Positions 19,632 to 30,842 of a stretch of 64,000 bases of DNA are shown here, piece by piece. A program made the position numbers and the translations under genes. Position 1 is the first letter of the stretch; each line of letters starts with the position of its first letter. The DNA is from Stratiolaelaps scimitus. Lineage: Eukaryota; Arthropoda; Arachnida; Mesostigmata; Laelapidae. The notes beneath the pieces were generated by a model that ran no database searches, was not told the origin of the DNA, and saw nothing but the letters and a program-made list of their open reading frames with translations. The stretch covers positions 2,108,001 through 2,172,000 of the forward strand of contig JABWDB010000001.1 in NCBI GenBank assembly GCA_019614645.1. Direction: 5' to 3'.

Positions 19632-21873
19632 ATGGTGAGAGGCAAGATTAAAAAAACGCCCAGACTAGACATCCCTGAACAGGAAAGACAAGACGCTCTC
19701 AAGAAACTCTTCCCTTGCCACGAAGACTTCTCAAGAGAAGAATTCGAGCTCCCAGAAAGAGAAGACGGCACAGAGGAGGACACACCGCCGGTCAGGATTT
19801 ATGAAGTTCGAGCAGCTGAACGAATCAAAACGGGCAAGGCCCCTGGGCCTGACGGCATACCGGCCTTGGCTGTCAGGGTGCTCTTCAAGGAGTTCCCTGA
19901 AGTCGTCGCCGCCGCCGTGGCCACCGGGATCCTGCGGAACGGGAAACTAACGCCTTCCTGGAAGGCTGCGGAGGTTGTACTAATTCCGAAGGGGAACGGT
20001 GGCTTCAGGCCCATATGCTTGTTAAATACGCTGGCCAAAGGACTCGAAAGGATAATCGAGGAACGCCTTAGATCGTTTGCTGAGGAATTCGGTCTCCTGT
20101 CGACAACTCAATATGGGTTCCGCAAGCATCGATCTGTCGACTCGGCTATACACAAGGTAGTGGCAAAGGCAGAACGGCTACATAGCTCCACGCGTAAGAC
20201 TCGCCAGCTGTTTGCTGCGATCTTTCTTGACGTAAGCAACGCGTTTAACAGTCTGCCGTGGAAGGTGATACTTGAAACACTCAAGAGGAAGCAAGCGCCC
20301 CCGTACCTTGTCAGAGTGATCTCCGATTACCTGCTGGGGCGCAAGATCTCGAGTGCAGGAACGGCTATGGACATGACGGCGGGGGTTCAACAGGGATCCC
20401 TCCTTGGACCACTCCTGTGGAATATCGCCTATGACGATGTTCTACGCATTCAAGGGATCCCGAAAGGGGTTGAAACTCTAGCTTATGCTGACGATCTGGC
20501 AGTTGTGGTTGAAGCCAAAACTAACATTCAGCTCGAGCTCAACGCCAACAAGACTCTCCAGGCGATCCATGAGTGGATGAACAGCGTCGGCCTCGAACTG
20601 GCGCCGGAGAGAAGCGAAGCCGTCCTGCTCACTGGCCGAGCTGCAGTCGGTCCGGTTAACTTCCTGCTGGACGGAAAAAGCATCAGGAACGTCGACCACG
20701 CAAGGTACCTGGGATCCGATAGGGGATAAGCTAGGGATACTGGGGTCCTTCTACCTGGGATCCGATAGGGATAAGCTAGGGATACCGTCCATATCCACCT
20801 GGATAAAGGGCTCAGAGGACACGAGCATGTCAAGATTGCTACCTCAAAGGCGAGCAAGGCAGCAAATGACATTGCGAGGATATTACCAAACATCCATGGC
20901 CCTAAAAGGGCGTATCGGAGGAAACTGGTCATGTCGGTTGCTAGTTCGATTGCTCCTTTGGGATGCTCGGTCTGGTTCAGCCCGGCGAGAGACACAAAGC
21001 AGAGCAGAGCACTGCTGAGGAAAACCCAACGGACCGCAGCGCTCCGGATCATTCAAGCCTACCGTACGGTGAGCACAAATGCCGCTCTGGTCCTGGCAGC
21101 CACCCCACCGTGGGATCTGGTAGCCAATGAGCGACGCAGGTTTTTTGAGAATAGCCATGACAGATCAAAAGAGACAGAGCGCGAGGCGACACTAACGGCC
21201 TGGCAGAAGGAGTGGACTGAGCTGTGCGATGGCAAGCCCGGCGCCAAAGTTCGGGACCTGATCCCGGATATCAAGAAATGGCTGGAACGCCCAGGTGGGG
21301 ACATGGACTTCTTGATGACCCAAGTTATTACTGGGCATGGAGACTTTCAGGTCTACCTGAACGATTTCAACATAGTCCCCCAATCGAGGAGCTGCATCCA
21401 TTGTACGGAGGGCGCAATGGACGACGCACTACACACCCTGCTCGTCTGCCCTGCCCTTGAGCCTGCAAGAACTCTAGCCCTGGGAAACGTCAAGCAACGC
21501 TGGCTGCGAAACGGCGACTCGCGAGGAAGAAGCCCTCATCCTAACATGCCACGCACGAACATGAAGGACTTCGTCGACTTCGTTTCCGAAACAACCAGTG
21601 GCTGGGAGTGCCGAAACTGCCAAACAGGTTCTCGAAGAAACGGGACGACTTGCTCGAATTCGACTACGAAGATTTCCCTTTATTACGGAAACAGACGAGA
21701 GAGAAAGCCAAGCGGAGACTGGAAGCGACGTGTACAGCTCAGTGGGTACCCTCCCCACGGAAAGACACGCCGATGACAATGCCGCAAGTATGTCGGCTTC
21801 GCAGGTTTATGGGAACGGCTTGTCTAATGAGGTGGAGAAGCCGACGGGCGACCCCGGCCAATTGATCCGGTAG
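19632..21873 (+). pseudogene. R1-B ORF2: reverse transcriptase plus C-terminal domain, frame-shifted
   Basis: The first 365 codons form one open RT frame: APGPDGIP (residues 70-77), RPICLLNTLAK (126-136), QYGFRKHRS (160-168), catalytic FLDVSNAF (198-205), GVQQGSLLGPLLWN (251-264) and YADD (285-288). The RT catalytic residues are therefore intact. At HARYLG the frame is broken by a 46-bp direct duplication (20706-20785) that introduces stops. The second frame (to 21776) continues RTAALRIIQAYRTVSTNAAL, PPWDLVANERR, TAWQKEWTEL and VITGHGDFQVYL, then SCIHCTEGAMDDALHTLLVC, the R1 C-terminal zinc knuckle. The Met at 19632 is internal to ORF2 (it aligns with the Met at 40736 in R1-A1). This is the best RT domain in the window but not an intact protein. 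Confidence 0.85.
20706..20785 (+). repeat. 46-bp-period direct duplication that breaks ORF2
   Basis: TACCTGGGATCCGATAGGG followed by GATAAGCTAGGGATAC occurs at 20706 and again at 20752 with one base missing. Inside each unit TAGGGATA-like strings recur. It replaces the expected continuation of the YLGV segment. Confidence 0.85.
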
Positions 21874-22065
21874 GCGCCTGCCACTCTCCGTTGGTCCGTA
21901 GTACTGTTAACTGAAGATCCGGACCAATCCAGAGTGAAGCTTAAGTGGGGCGTGAGTTTAGTGGGTAGGTCTGCCATCCCATCAGGCAAGAGTCCCACAG
22001 TACCATGGCAAATACCTTAGTCGTGAGGCCTGGTCTGCATGAGCATTCTCCGTCATAAAAAAAAA

Positions 22066-22317
22066 GGCTTACATTGAGCTCATTCTTGTGTCAACTACGG
22101 GCCTCTCCGCCAGGCATTTTAGCAGAGAGGAACAAACTAAGAAAATGTGACGTTCTCCACAACTGGTTCACGACCCCTCACACTCGCTGTTGGATGTTGG
22201 AGACCGCTAGCGTGAAGCCTCTGGCGATCCGAAGACCGGCGACTGCTTATTCCAACGGTTATCCCTAGCACAACATAGGGGTGATATAGCTTGTATTATA
22301 CATATGTCCGCCCACGT
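22066..22317. other. Unannotated right flank of R1-B
   Basis: No feature recognised. Confidence 0.35.
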
Positions 22318-22465
22318 CTAAATTTTCCTGGCTGACTCACAGCCAACATTTAACGTCCACGGTACAACTGCTTCCGTCATTGCTTCATAAAACAGGCCCC
22401 TTTTTGAATGTAAATTGGCAACGGTACGGATCGAACCCGCGCACCCACGTCTATACGCGTCAACA
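22318..22465 (-). repeat. SINE S1 with tRNA-like B box
   Basis: The complement reads GGGTGCGCGGGTTCGATCC, an RNA polymerase III B box (GGTTCGANTCC), followed by the S1 body (TTTATGAAGCAATGACGG, ACCGTGGACGTTAAATGTTG, GCTGTGAGTCAGCC). It links the tail seen at 474, 2482 and 10946 to a tRNA-type promoter. The 5' half (A box) is missing or lies in 22450-22490 beyond recognition. Confidence 0.65.
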
Positions 22466-23341
22466 TATATTTACTGATATGACAAATTTCTTAGAATAGT
22501 TAGTATTCTAACTTTCGATTCGCCGAAAAATAGGTCTGACTTGCTGCGAAACGATATACATATTCCAGTGTCCCCTTACTGGTTTTCTAATTGCCTCTTA
22601 TTCGTGACATTATGAGATGATATGATGGGGACACTCCAGTTGTGACATATCGAATTATATTCAATGCTCCTTTTCTTAATGGTTGTTAGAAAGTTCCTCT
22701 AGTCCATTACTGACACATAATATATACCAATATTATATTAAATAACATGAGTCTAGCGATTTCCGTACTCTACGTAAATGATTAAATCAACGAAGTAAAG
22801 TTATCTAATGAATGATTGGCAGCGTGAGCTGGGTGGCAGATACGCGTCTCCTTGGGCGCGGTTGCCATGTAGACCATGTACAGCGCAACTATTTGTGACC
22901 ACCAGTTCGATCGCCAGAAATCGTCGTCTGCTGGGTTCCGGTTAACACTGCCCTGCCGCCATACGGTTCCGGCCGCCCGGATAAGACCAAATTTGTAGAA
23001 AAGTGGTGAATGAACAGCTATTCATGGCTAACGCTGTTATTGCTCGCATGAGCCCCCTCTCCTGTCAGGACGTTGACACAGTGTAATATATCCAGTGAAG
23101 AAAATATACAAGAGGCTAGTTATAGGTTCACAAAGGCTAAACGAGCTTATAATTATTCTTATCATAGATAAGGGATACGTGCGTCTTCATCTCACTGTGT
23201 TACTAGAGAGCAACTCTAGAGAGTTAGCTTACAACGTACAGTGCCTTATGCTATCATCAGAAACACAGAAGGCTTTGCCATTATGCTTTTCTTGAGTTTA
23301 TGCAGTGTAGACTGACTATATGAATTATTTATTATTGCACC
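22466..23341. other. Unannotated stretch
   Basis: A weak B-box-like CCAGTTCGATCGCC near 22900 may mark another tRNA-like fragment. Otherwise nothing recognised. Confidence 0.3.
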
Positions 23342-23800
23342 AGGGAGGCTTGGGGCCTCGACACCTCTGACGGGCGCCGCCCTGACGGCCTCACCCTTAT
23401 CCCCTTCCATCGAGGCCAGCACCTGGTTTGGGACGGCACTGTGGTTGACACCCTAGCACCTTCTTATGTCAACCACTGTGCAACCATCCCCGGTTACGCA
23501 GTAGCGCGTGCGGAGCGGGCAAAGCTGAGGAAGTACGCCGCACTCCAAGCAACGCACCTGTTTTCCCCCCTTGCCTTTGAGACCCTGGGCGGGCACGGCC
23601 CTCTCACTGCGAACTTCCAACACAACAAGCGCGCTGGCTCTTTCCTCCTGTCCTCCTGCGCCTGTCCCTCGCTGTGCAGAGAGGCAATGCCATCGCCTTC
23701 CTCGGGACATTGTCGTCCTCACCCCCCCCCCCATAATCCCTAGAAATTCCGACCTATTGTAACGTTTAATATATTATAATAAATGCTATCATCATAATAT
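23342..23800 (+). pseudogene. RLE-1 retrotransposon nuclease-like C-terminal domain
   Basis: The frame opens with EAWGLDTSDGRRPDGLTLIP, then HRGQHLVWDGTVVDTLAPSY, AVARAERAKLRKYAAL and THLFSPLAFETLGGHGPLTA. The order RPD, WD.TV, AE..K..KY and FETLG matches a PD-(D/E)XK-type restriction-like endonuclease core as found at the end of RLE-type non-LTR elements. The nuclease role is inference. After the FETLG block a deletion joins NFQH to NKRAGSFLL and the frame then shifts (LLSSCACPSL where 11576 has LLQRLSLAVQ), so the copy is dead. It ends at a C-run (about 23720) and a short AT-rich 3' UTR. It is markedly GC-richer than its flanks. Confidence 0.65.
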
Positions 23801-25479
23801 TCTTTATTATTGTCAATTCTAAAAGTAGGCGAATGCTTCGTTTACTCGTGATTTAATGCCTTAAACGATTTCTAGGAATGAGTCGGAATTAAGCCTGGGC
23901 CGCAAAATGTGCGAATCCATGTTTCGAAGTTTGTTCATGTAGAGGCCGCAAAATAGAGGGCATGCCTCCACGCTATTTGGAATATTGACCCCGCTCCGGG
24001 TTGCAGATCCGAAAAGAAGGAGAATTTTGTAAGGGATCTTTGAAGCAAACTCACGGCCAAAGTCGCAGGGGTGACCTTGTCCGCAAAGGAGGAGACTGTT
24101 AGATTTTGCTGCACACAAATACAATGTTTAGATGGTCACCCAGCACTTGTTCCGTTGAGAACGTGCCAACCAGGTATGAAAAATCTCAGCAAACGTCGCG
24201 TTTTCAAGCCCAGCCTTTGTAATACAGTGAGACCTCGTGCTTCGTCGAAGAGATATTGCGCCATTACCTACCACTTGCTGGCTATTTCAGTACTCCAAGC
24301 CAGGTGGAGGATCCAGTGTGGTGTTTGACTATTCTACTTGCTTTGTCAGAGTCGTGCATGCAATAAAATAATTATTAAAAACGCTTAATCGCATATGCTT
24401 ACAGGAGTCAGTTTCCATCAGCAGGGATTAACAAACCAAAGTGGGCTGGCACATTTGTAAACGTGAAGTGACTACAGGACTTTCCCTTACCCTAACTGTA
24501 AGGATGATACTAGACAGTTATACACTCCGCACCGCCTCACCTCTATGGTTAAGCAAGTCAACCTTTGAGCCGCACCAATGTGCCCTATAATTAATGTAAA
24601 CTACATTAACAGGCGACCATTTACTCGCATGCAAGTGCAGCAAAGAGTGGCGCCCAAAATATTCTACAGTAAACAACCTAATTTATTGGGTCATGCAATC
24701 GGTTCAAGTCTCAACCCGGCGGGAGTCGCTGGTTCTGTGGCTCAACAGTTTTATAAGGCCTCACGGACAAACACCGCTCCTAGGAGGTCGTCTTCTGCCA
24801 AGGAACGCCATGGCGACTTGTTCGACATATCGTTATACGTCACCGATCGGAAGAAGCCAGGAACCAGTAGTGGCCAAGTGTTGCCTCCGATCCGGGGGTC
24901 GTTAATTCAAGTCTGTTCGTGGGGGTCATTGACTGCTACCGCCATCGGCTACCTTATGCAGCTGGCCGAAGAACGAAAATAGAGATGATAGTGGAAATTA
25001 GCGACCACACACAACTTCCAGTCTGCGACCAGTAAAACACTGGGTATACGGCGAGTCATTTCCACGCGAGATATTTGCAATTTGAAATATACTCGTTGTG
25101 TTTCCGTTCTAAATATAATAGGTGCTTTGAGTGTCAACAAGAAACACCGTGTATAGAACAAAATAAGAAAATAACTTCTCTGGCGGGAGTTCCATATTGC
25201 AGCCACACACCACAGCTATGTGGTGTGTTGGCTTGAACTGCCGGCTTGGTAATGCCACATTGTGCTTGGCCGTATTATATATATATATATATATATATAT
25301 TGTATAGTTGTCTGCGTTCTCACAGTGCGTGTGTATCAATAGTCAGATTATGCATGTTATATGCTGTAGATACACACGCACCCCAATTCTGTCGCATGGA
25401 CAAAATCAGCGTGGGCTTATGCACATCCTCTGTGGGTGCATACCTTTCATTGTTTAACACTGTTCCGTACCAGGGACAG
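23801..25479. other. Unannotated stretch with an AT microsatellite
   Basis: Includes an AT dinucleotide run at 25275-25300. The 134-codon plus frame 24578-24982 and an overlapping 70-codon frame are open but carry no motif I recognise. Confidence 0.4.
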
Positions 25480-26115
25480 TGGGTCTGAACTTATATGTAG
25501 CGATGGGCTTGTAATGAACTTGTATGTAGCCACGCATTGACGGGTTAACGTCTGTTCTACTGTGTTGGCGCATCTAGTTACCTGGTCACCCCGAACGTAG
25601 GTTACTGCCTGTTATGTCAGATCTCCCGTCAAAGATTTCCTTTGTAATGCTGTGCATTGGTTATAGCCTTTTTATATAGCCATCTTTGTCATAGTACTCA
25701 TATTATTATGAGGTTAATGCTTGTTCGGTTACACTGTCGACAGCTTTAACTACGCGCTGTTCTGTTTTCTGGTTTATCTTGTGAACTCGAGCGTGCACGT
25801 TTGCATTGAACTGGAGTTCTTGACTGTTCCATGAGAGTGTGCCTTTGCATAGGGCTTTATATCTGCGTGTATAGACCTATACATTTTTGACAATTCTCCC
25901 AAGTTGTCCGCAGGCTGTCACATCTGCCTAACTTCGATTGCTCTCTAAGGTTGTGGTTTGTTGCGTATGCAACATTGGGTGCATGTTCATATATCTATCG
26001 AATTGGGTTCATTTTTAATTGGCTAGTGGGCTTGGATCTGGCCATTTCGTTATTCGTGAATTTATGCTCTGGATCAGTCGCGTTGTCTGTTGAGTTTATC
26101 CTCTATAGTCACGTG

Positions 26116-26164
26116 CTCCAGATCAGACACAACACTGTGACAGAGTGTTGTATCTGATCTGGAG
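26116..26164. repeat. 49-bp palindrome in the minisatellite field
   Basis: CTCCAGATCAGACACAACAC and GTGTTGTATCTGATCTGGAG are near-perfect complements around a short centre, giving a roughly 23-bp stem. Confidence 0.85.
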
Positions 26165-29100
26165 TATTTTAATACCATATCATTATGCAGACTAAATTCT
26201 GCTCAGTGGCATTGTCCGGAGGTTCATCGACTGTTTTTCCTTGGGTTCTGGTAATTGTAGTCGAGGCCTCGTTCGTGGGTTTACAAATATTCCCGCACCC
26301 GAGAGGATCGTCTATCTGTAAGCTTATGTGGAATCGTCAACATTTTTCACGGATGTTCAATCCGCCGGGTTTAACCTGGTATTTGTTACGATTTTCGTGG
26401 CTGAACGCCATATCTGTCGTTTAATATGGGCTTCTCATTGGAGTGTGCCGAATGCGAAGCCTTTTCCGTATGCTTATGCCTGATGTGTCATGTTGCTCAT
26501 CGATATGTGTCTGTTTGTCGCATTATTTTGTGTTTTTGTTGTTACGTGATGTTTTCCAAACATTTATGTCCGATGTGTGTCCAAGTGACAGGAGTGTCCA
26601 AGTGTGTCCAGCTAACTGTGGCTTGAAAGCTACGGCGGCAAGCGCCATCTATTCAGCACTCTATAGAAATGCTATTGTAATCAGCGGGGCAATCAGCAGA
26701 GTAATGTAATGAAAATTACAAGAAGAACGTACGAACTCGAAACAGCCATTTTATGTGTGATTATAGGTAATCTGTCGCGTCATACAAGGATTATGTTTAG
26801 TTTGTTGCCTTCGCACGCGTAACTTGTAGGGCTGTGGTCGTCTGTCCACATCAGATCACACCCAAACCCACGGAAACTGAGTTTGTGCTTGTGATCAGGC
26901 TTGGCTGATATCTCTGATTCAGCCAAGCCGTTTCATATTTCTTGTGTTTAAGTCTGATCTGTCGGGCTTTTTGTAGATCTAAATCTGATCTGTTCCAATT
27001 CGTGTGCATTTATGCTTCATTTTATCATGGGGGTATGTCTGACCCGTAGCAGCTTCCGGGCGTTTACACTTGACCTGTCGGGCTATACATGAGTTTGTAT
27101 CTGATATGTCGTATTACTTTTGGATGTATATGTGGTCTGTCACCTATTTCGTGAATTTACACTATCCGACACTGTGCTTAGATTAAATGTAAGCTGCCAA
27201 TCTTTTTGTGGATTTCGACCTGGTCCGTCGGCTTTCCCGTGGGCTTATTCTGATCTGCCGTAAACTCAGTGTGTTCATGCCTGTTTTGCTTTTCGTTGGT
27301 TTGTGTCTGATTCATTGCCTTATGCGAAGATATTGCTCTGATCTGTCACGCTTTTCGTAGGGTTAAGTGGGATCTGCGTCATAACCCCCTTGAATTTATG
27401 TCTGACTGGGCTTTCATTGAATCTATGTCTGATCTATTGTTGGTCCTATGCGTGGCGGCGTACTCTCATGCTGCTGGAATTGACCTGCGATCACATCGAT
27501 CTATTGGAAAAAGAAACCCAAATAAGCCTAGTAAGACTAACACTGCAAGAAAAACCAGGAGAAAGCTAAATATCGAGCGGTCTACTCTGACTGGTCGTCG
27601 AAGCAATGGTTGTACCGGAGCCCCTCGTAGAATAGACGGCGGAGAGTTTCTCGTCTGATGCATGTCTACCCTGTCATATATGTAGTGGATATATGTCTGA
27701 TGTATATTGGACTTCTCATATTTATCGTTGATTCAAGTCCTACCTGTACCATCTCTCAGTTTATGAGTTGAGGTCTGCTATGGATTTATGTTTGATCTGT
27801 CAGATCTTGTGGCTGCATGTCTAATTTGTCGCAATATACGTAGGTATATTTATGCCTGATCTGTAACACATTTCGTAATGTCGAATCGTGAACAACTCGT
27901 GAATGCGTATGTAATCGATCACCATTATTCTGGATGTATGTCTGATCAGTCGGGATTTCCGTGAGTTTATGCTTGGCCGCGCACTCTACGGGCGAATCTG
28001 TGTCTGAGATGTAGCATTATGCCTGTATTTAGGCCAGTTCTCCCACATATTTCGTCCCTCACGTCTGACCTGTATCAGGCCGCTGTTGTCTCAGATCGGC
28101 CTCATTTTTGGTGTCACGATCTGTCCTATACCCGATCTGTCACGTTGCTGGTGGATTTATATTTGATCTCTCATATTTTGTGGTGGATGCCTATTCCTGC
28201 TGCCGTAGACATCTGGTTTTACTTAGGCAGAAATATATGACCCGTATCATTACGCGAGGATTTAGGTCTGTTTCAGTCAGTTTTGAGCCGGGCTTGCTAT
28301 ATATCTATTTTTTTTACGTACGGTTCATGTACTTCGGCACGGACACGCCACAGTGTTTGTAGAGTTGTCGGTTGCAATAGGTTTTTTTACAGGTGTACAT
28401 CTACGGATATATCGCGTCACGCCGCGAATGTGTCATATTTTGGGTTGGTCTGATCCGTAAGCTTTGATAAAATTGTGTGTCCGATCTTTGTCACACTTTT
28501 CTAGCTATGTATGATCTGTATATTTCATATGTCGAATAACTCGTTGCTATCTGTCATAGGTTTCGGATGCCTGATTGGTCTACTTGCTTCTCAATTTACG
28601 TCTAATTAACTATGACATTTATCGGGTAGTGTCGATTTTGCAGCATTATGCCGTGGATTCATGTCGGATCTCGCACAATTTTCGGGGCTGCATATCTGAT
28701 TCGTTTCTCTGATACCCAGTGATAATTATTGCTGCTTATTGGGTGCTTTTGTTTCGATGCGCCCAGCGGATAGCCCAGGTCTTCCGTGGGCATATGTCTA
28801 ATCTGCCAACTTTATTTTCGTAAGTCTGATGAATTTAGTTCAAACCTGTCGCATTGATTATAGATGCACGTCGGATCTGTTGGGTTCTTCATAGGTTTAT
28901 GTGTGATCTGTTGTCTGTCTAGTGTATTTATATCAGAGCTGTCACATAAGTTGTGACCTATGTCTGATCTGTCGACTTTTTCCTGAGTTTATATCAGATC
29001 TGTCAGGCGCTTCATTAGTTTCATAGGTTTATACATCGCGATTTGTTGTAAAGTTTTGACCTATCATATGTTTAGCCGATATATATCTAATCTGCCGAAA

Positions 29101-29479
29101 AATTCCATTAGTTTATGTGCGATCTGTTGGGTTTTAGGTAGTATTATATGGATTTATGTCTGACCTTTCACATTTTTGTGGGTTTGTCTAATCTGCACTC
29201 CCCTTACCCCTGGCTATTCCATCACAGCTTTCATGGACTTATCTCTAAAACGGTTAAGCCGAATAAGCGGTATTATGAATCAAATGTCGGCATATAGCAC
29301 TTCAAAACAGATGACAGATATTGATACGGGCTCACATATCCCGTTAGTCCCCTGCTGGATGAACCATGTGTTTTATCCACGACATATTGTAGACGAGTCC
29401 ACTGTCTGCGGTGCTGCTGTTGTGGCACTTACATCACGGCCAGCACTACCATTCCTGCACGCGCTCTTTTTCAAATATT

Positions 29480-30235
29480 ACTAAAACTACGCTACAGCCA
29501 TGGCGAGTCTCGAAGACATGCAATACGAAGAGACAACTAAATAATTTTAGCGCTGAAAGCGCTACGTATAACACCTTCGTAACATCCGTTTCGAAAACAC
29601 TCTCGAGTTTAGTAGTGGGATGAATGAACAAGTTTTCGCACGATCGAGATGCGGGAATCTCATCCGAGTTGTGGTTTTCCAGTTACGAAAATACTAGAAA
29701 GTGATGGTATATGTGGACAACGTGAGCACGGTGAGCCTGGTTACTTTGAAGTAAAATCAGGACGCTTTCCAAAAATTTGTGGCCTGATAGATGGTCAATA
29801 TGATGCAGTCTGTCAAGTAGTACTTCAGTACGTCGAAAATCCAAATGCCGCCTTAAAGTACGCACACCAGCATGTGAAGAACTTCACCAAGGCGGCAGCA
29901 AGCTCCACGAGAGATCGGGTAAGTCGACGAGCAACATCGATTAAGTACGCACGTCTACGCCTAATTCCACTACGGTCGTGTTCTGGCGGGTTAGGGGATT
30001 CACTACAGACAAGTATGGTCGTAGAAGATTAATCAATGTGATAGTTGACATCGTATGGTTTCCAGGCTACAAAGGCGACTTCCTTTTAGAACTCGGGGGG
30101 GCTATATATTTCACGGTAGATGCTACGTGGTTGAGTAGCCAATTTAGCTGGGCTCAAGAAGCACAACGCAATGTGGGGCCGCCTGAACGGTAATGCAGAC
30201 AGCTACAACAGTCAGATCACTCATCCAAAACTTCT
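29480..30235 (+). other. Non-repetitive coding-like block inside the minisatellite
   Basis: Two successive plus-strand frames, 29649-30032 (127 codons) and 29978-30193 (71 codons), overlap in different phases. Segments such as DGQYDAVCQVVLQYVENPNA, KYAHQHVKNFTKAAASS and GYKGDFLLELGGAIYFTVDA are compositionally like ordinary protein and unlike the surrounding minisatellite frames. I recognise no family and see no catalytic motif. It could be a frame-shifted relict of an unknown mobile element or a gene fragment. It directly precedes an RLE-2 fragment on the other strand, so both may have arrived together. Confidence 0.3.
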
Positions 30236-30440
30236 TGTAGAGGGGGCAAAGTAGCTACGCTTGAGCACCGCCTCTATATACTCTTCGGATATCTAGAACA
30301 AGGAGGCCCCACTTCCCCAATTCTTAAGCGGGTGCCCAAAATAGAAATTGCGTTGCCCCTTTTTTATACCTAAGAAAAATCTTTGCATTAAAAATTCGGT
30401 TGCACCTGGCTCTCCTGTAGTGGATGCTAACCTGTCTCTT
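30236..30440 (-). pseudogene. RLE-2 C-terminal and 3' UTR fragment
   Basis: The leftward translation contains STTGEPGATEFLMQRFFLG, then KKGQRNFYFGHP in the same frame. This matches the TGE.RATEF and QR..L block of the relict at 4505-4995 and, more loosely, DKRAGSFLLQRLSLAVQ of RLE-1. The 3' UTR sequences match 4610-4735. Frameshifts are present and the nuclease-like core is absent. Confidence 0.55.
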
Positions 30441-30842
30441 TATTGCTCGTTGATTCAGAAGCTCAAAGTGGACCAACTACAGAACGAAACCTTATTTTGC
30501 AAAACCTTTTGAACCATTTTCTGCACGTATTTTGATACAATGAATCCCCGCCAAACACGCTGGTGATGTTTCGAAACGTTTTCAAAGGTTTTAAAGGACT
30601 CGGTTTGGTCTGCTTTATCTATAAACAAACATACCCTTCCCAAATGATTTCGAGGAGGTGAAAAACAACGTATAGTTCAATTTACAGGTCGTCCTCGACC
30701 GTAACCGTACGCTGTGGTACATTCATCTGTACCCGACTAGTCAACAGTCATCGGTGAACATTCACCGAACACGCATCCACCTTGATGTGCGGTAGATCTT
30801 ATAAATAAATGTATATGGCAATGCTTTTGAGGTGCCACTCGA
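30441..30842. other. Non-repeat block
   Basis: A 62-codon minus frame (30455-30643) has no recognisable motif. Minisatellite resumes by about 30850. Confidence 0.3.

Larger units (their letters stand above)
19632..22065 (+). mobile_element. R1-B non-LTR retrotransposon, 5'-truncated
   Basis: Covers the RT domain, post-RT domain, zinc-knuckle region and a 3' UTR that ends in nine A residues (22057-22065). Endonuclease and ORF1 are absent. The 3' UTR carries ACCATGGC (22002-22009) / GCCTGGT (22028-22034), the counterpart of the R1-A hairpin. I found no target-site duplication; the left side directly joins an R1-C A-tail. Confidence 0.85.

Noticed and set aside
19632..20729. The 365-codon RT frame as an independent gene starting at Met 19632
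   Set aside because: The Met aligns inside ORF2 of R1-A1; the copy is 5'-truncated and frame-shifted at its end.
20720..20790. Homing-endonuclease-like site (TAGGGATAA strings)
   Set aside because: Only the first few bases resemble the known I-SceI site; the strings are explained by the local duplication.
20528..21052. 174-codon minus-strand frame
   Set aside because: Antisense of R1-B ORF2 post-RT region.
24578..24982. 134-codon plus frame as a host gene
   Set aside because: No motif, and overlapping frames are equally open; left as unannotated.
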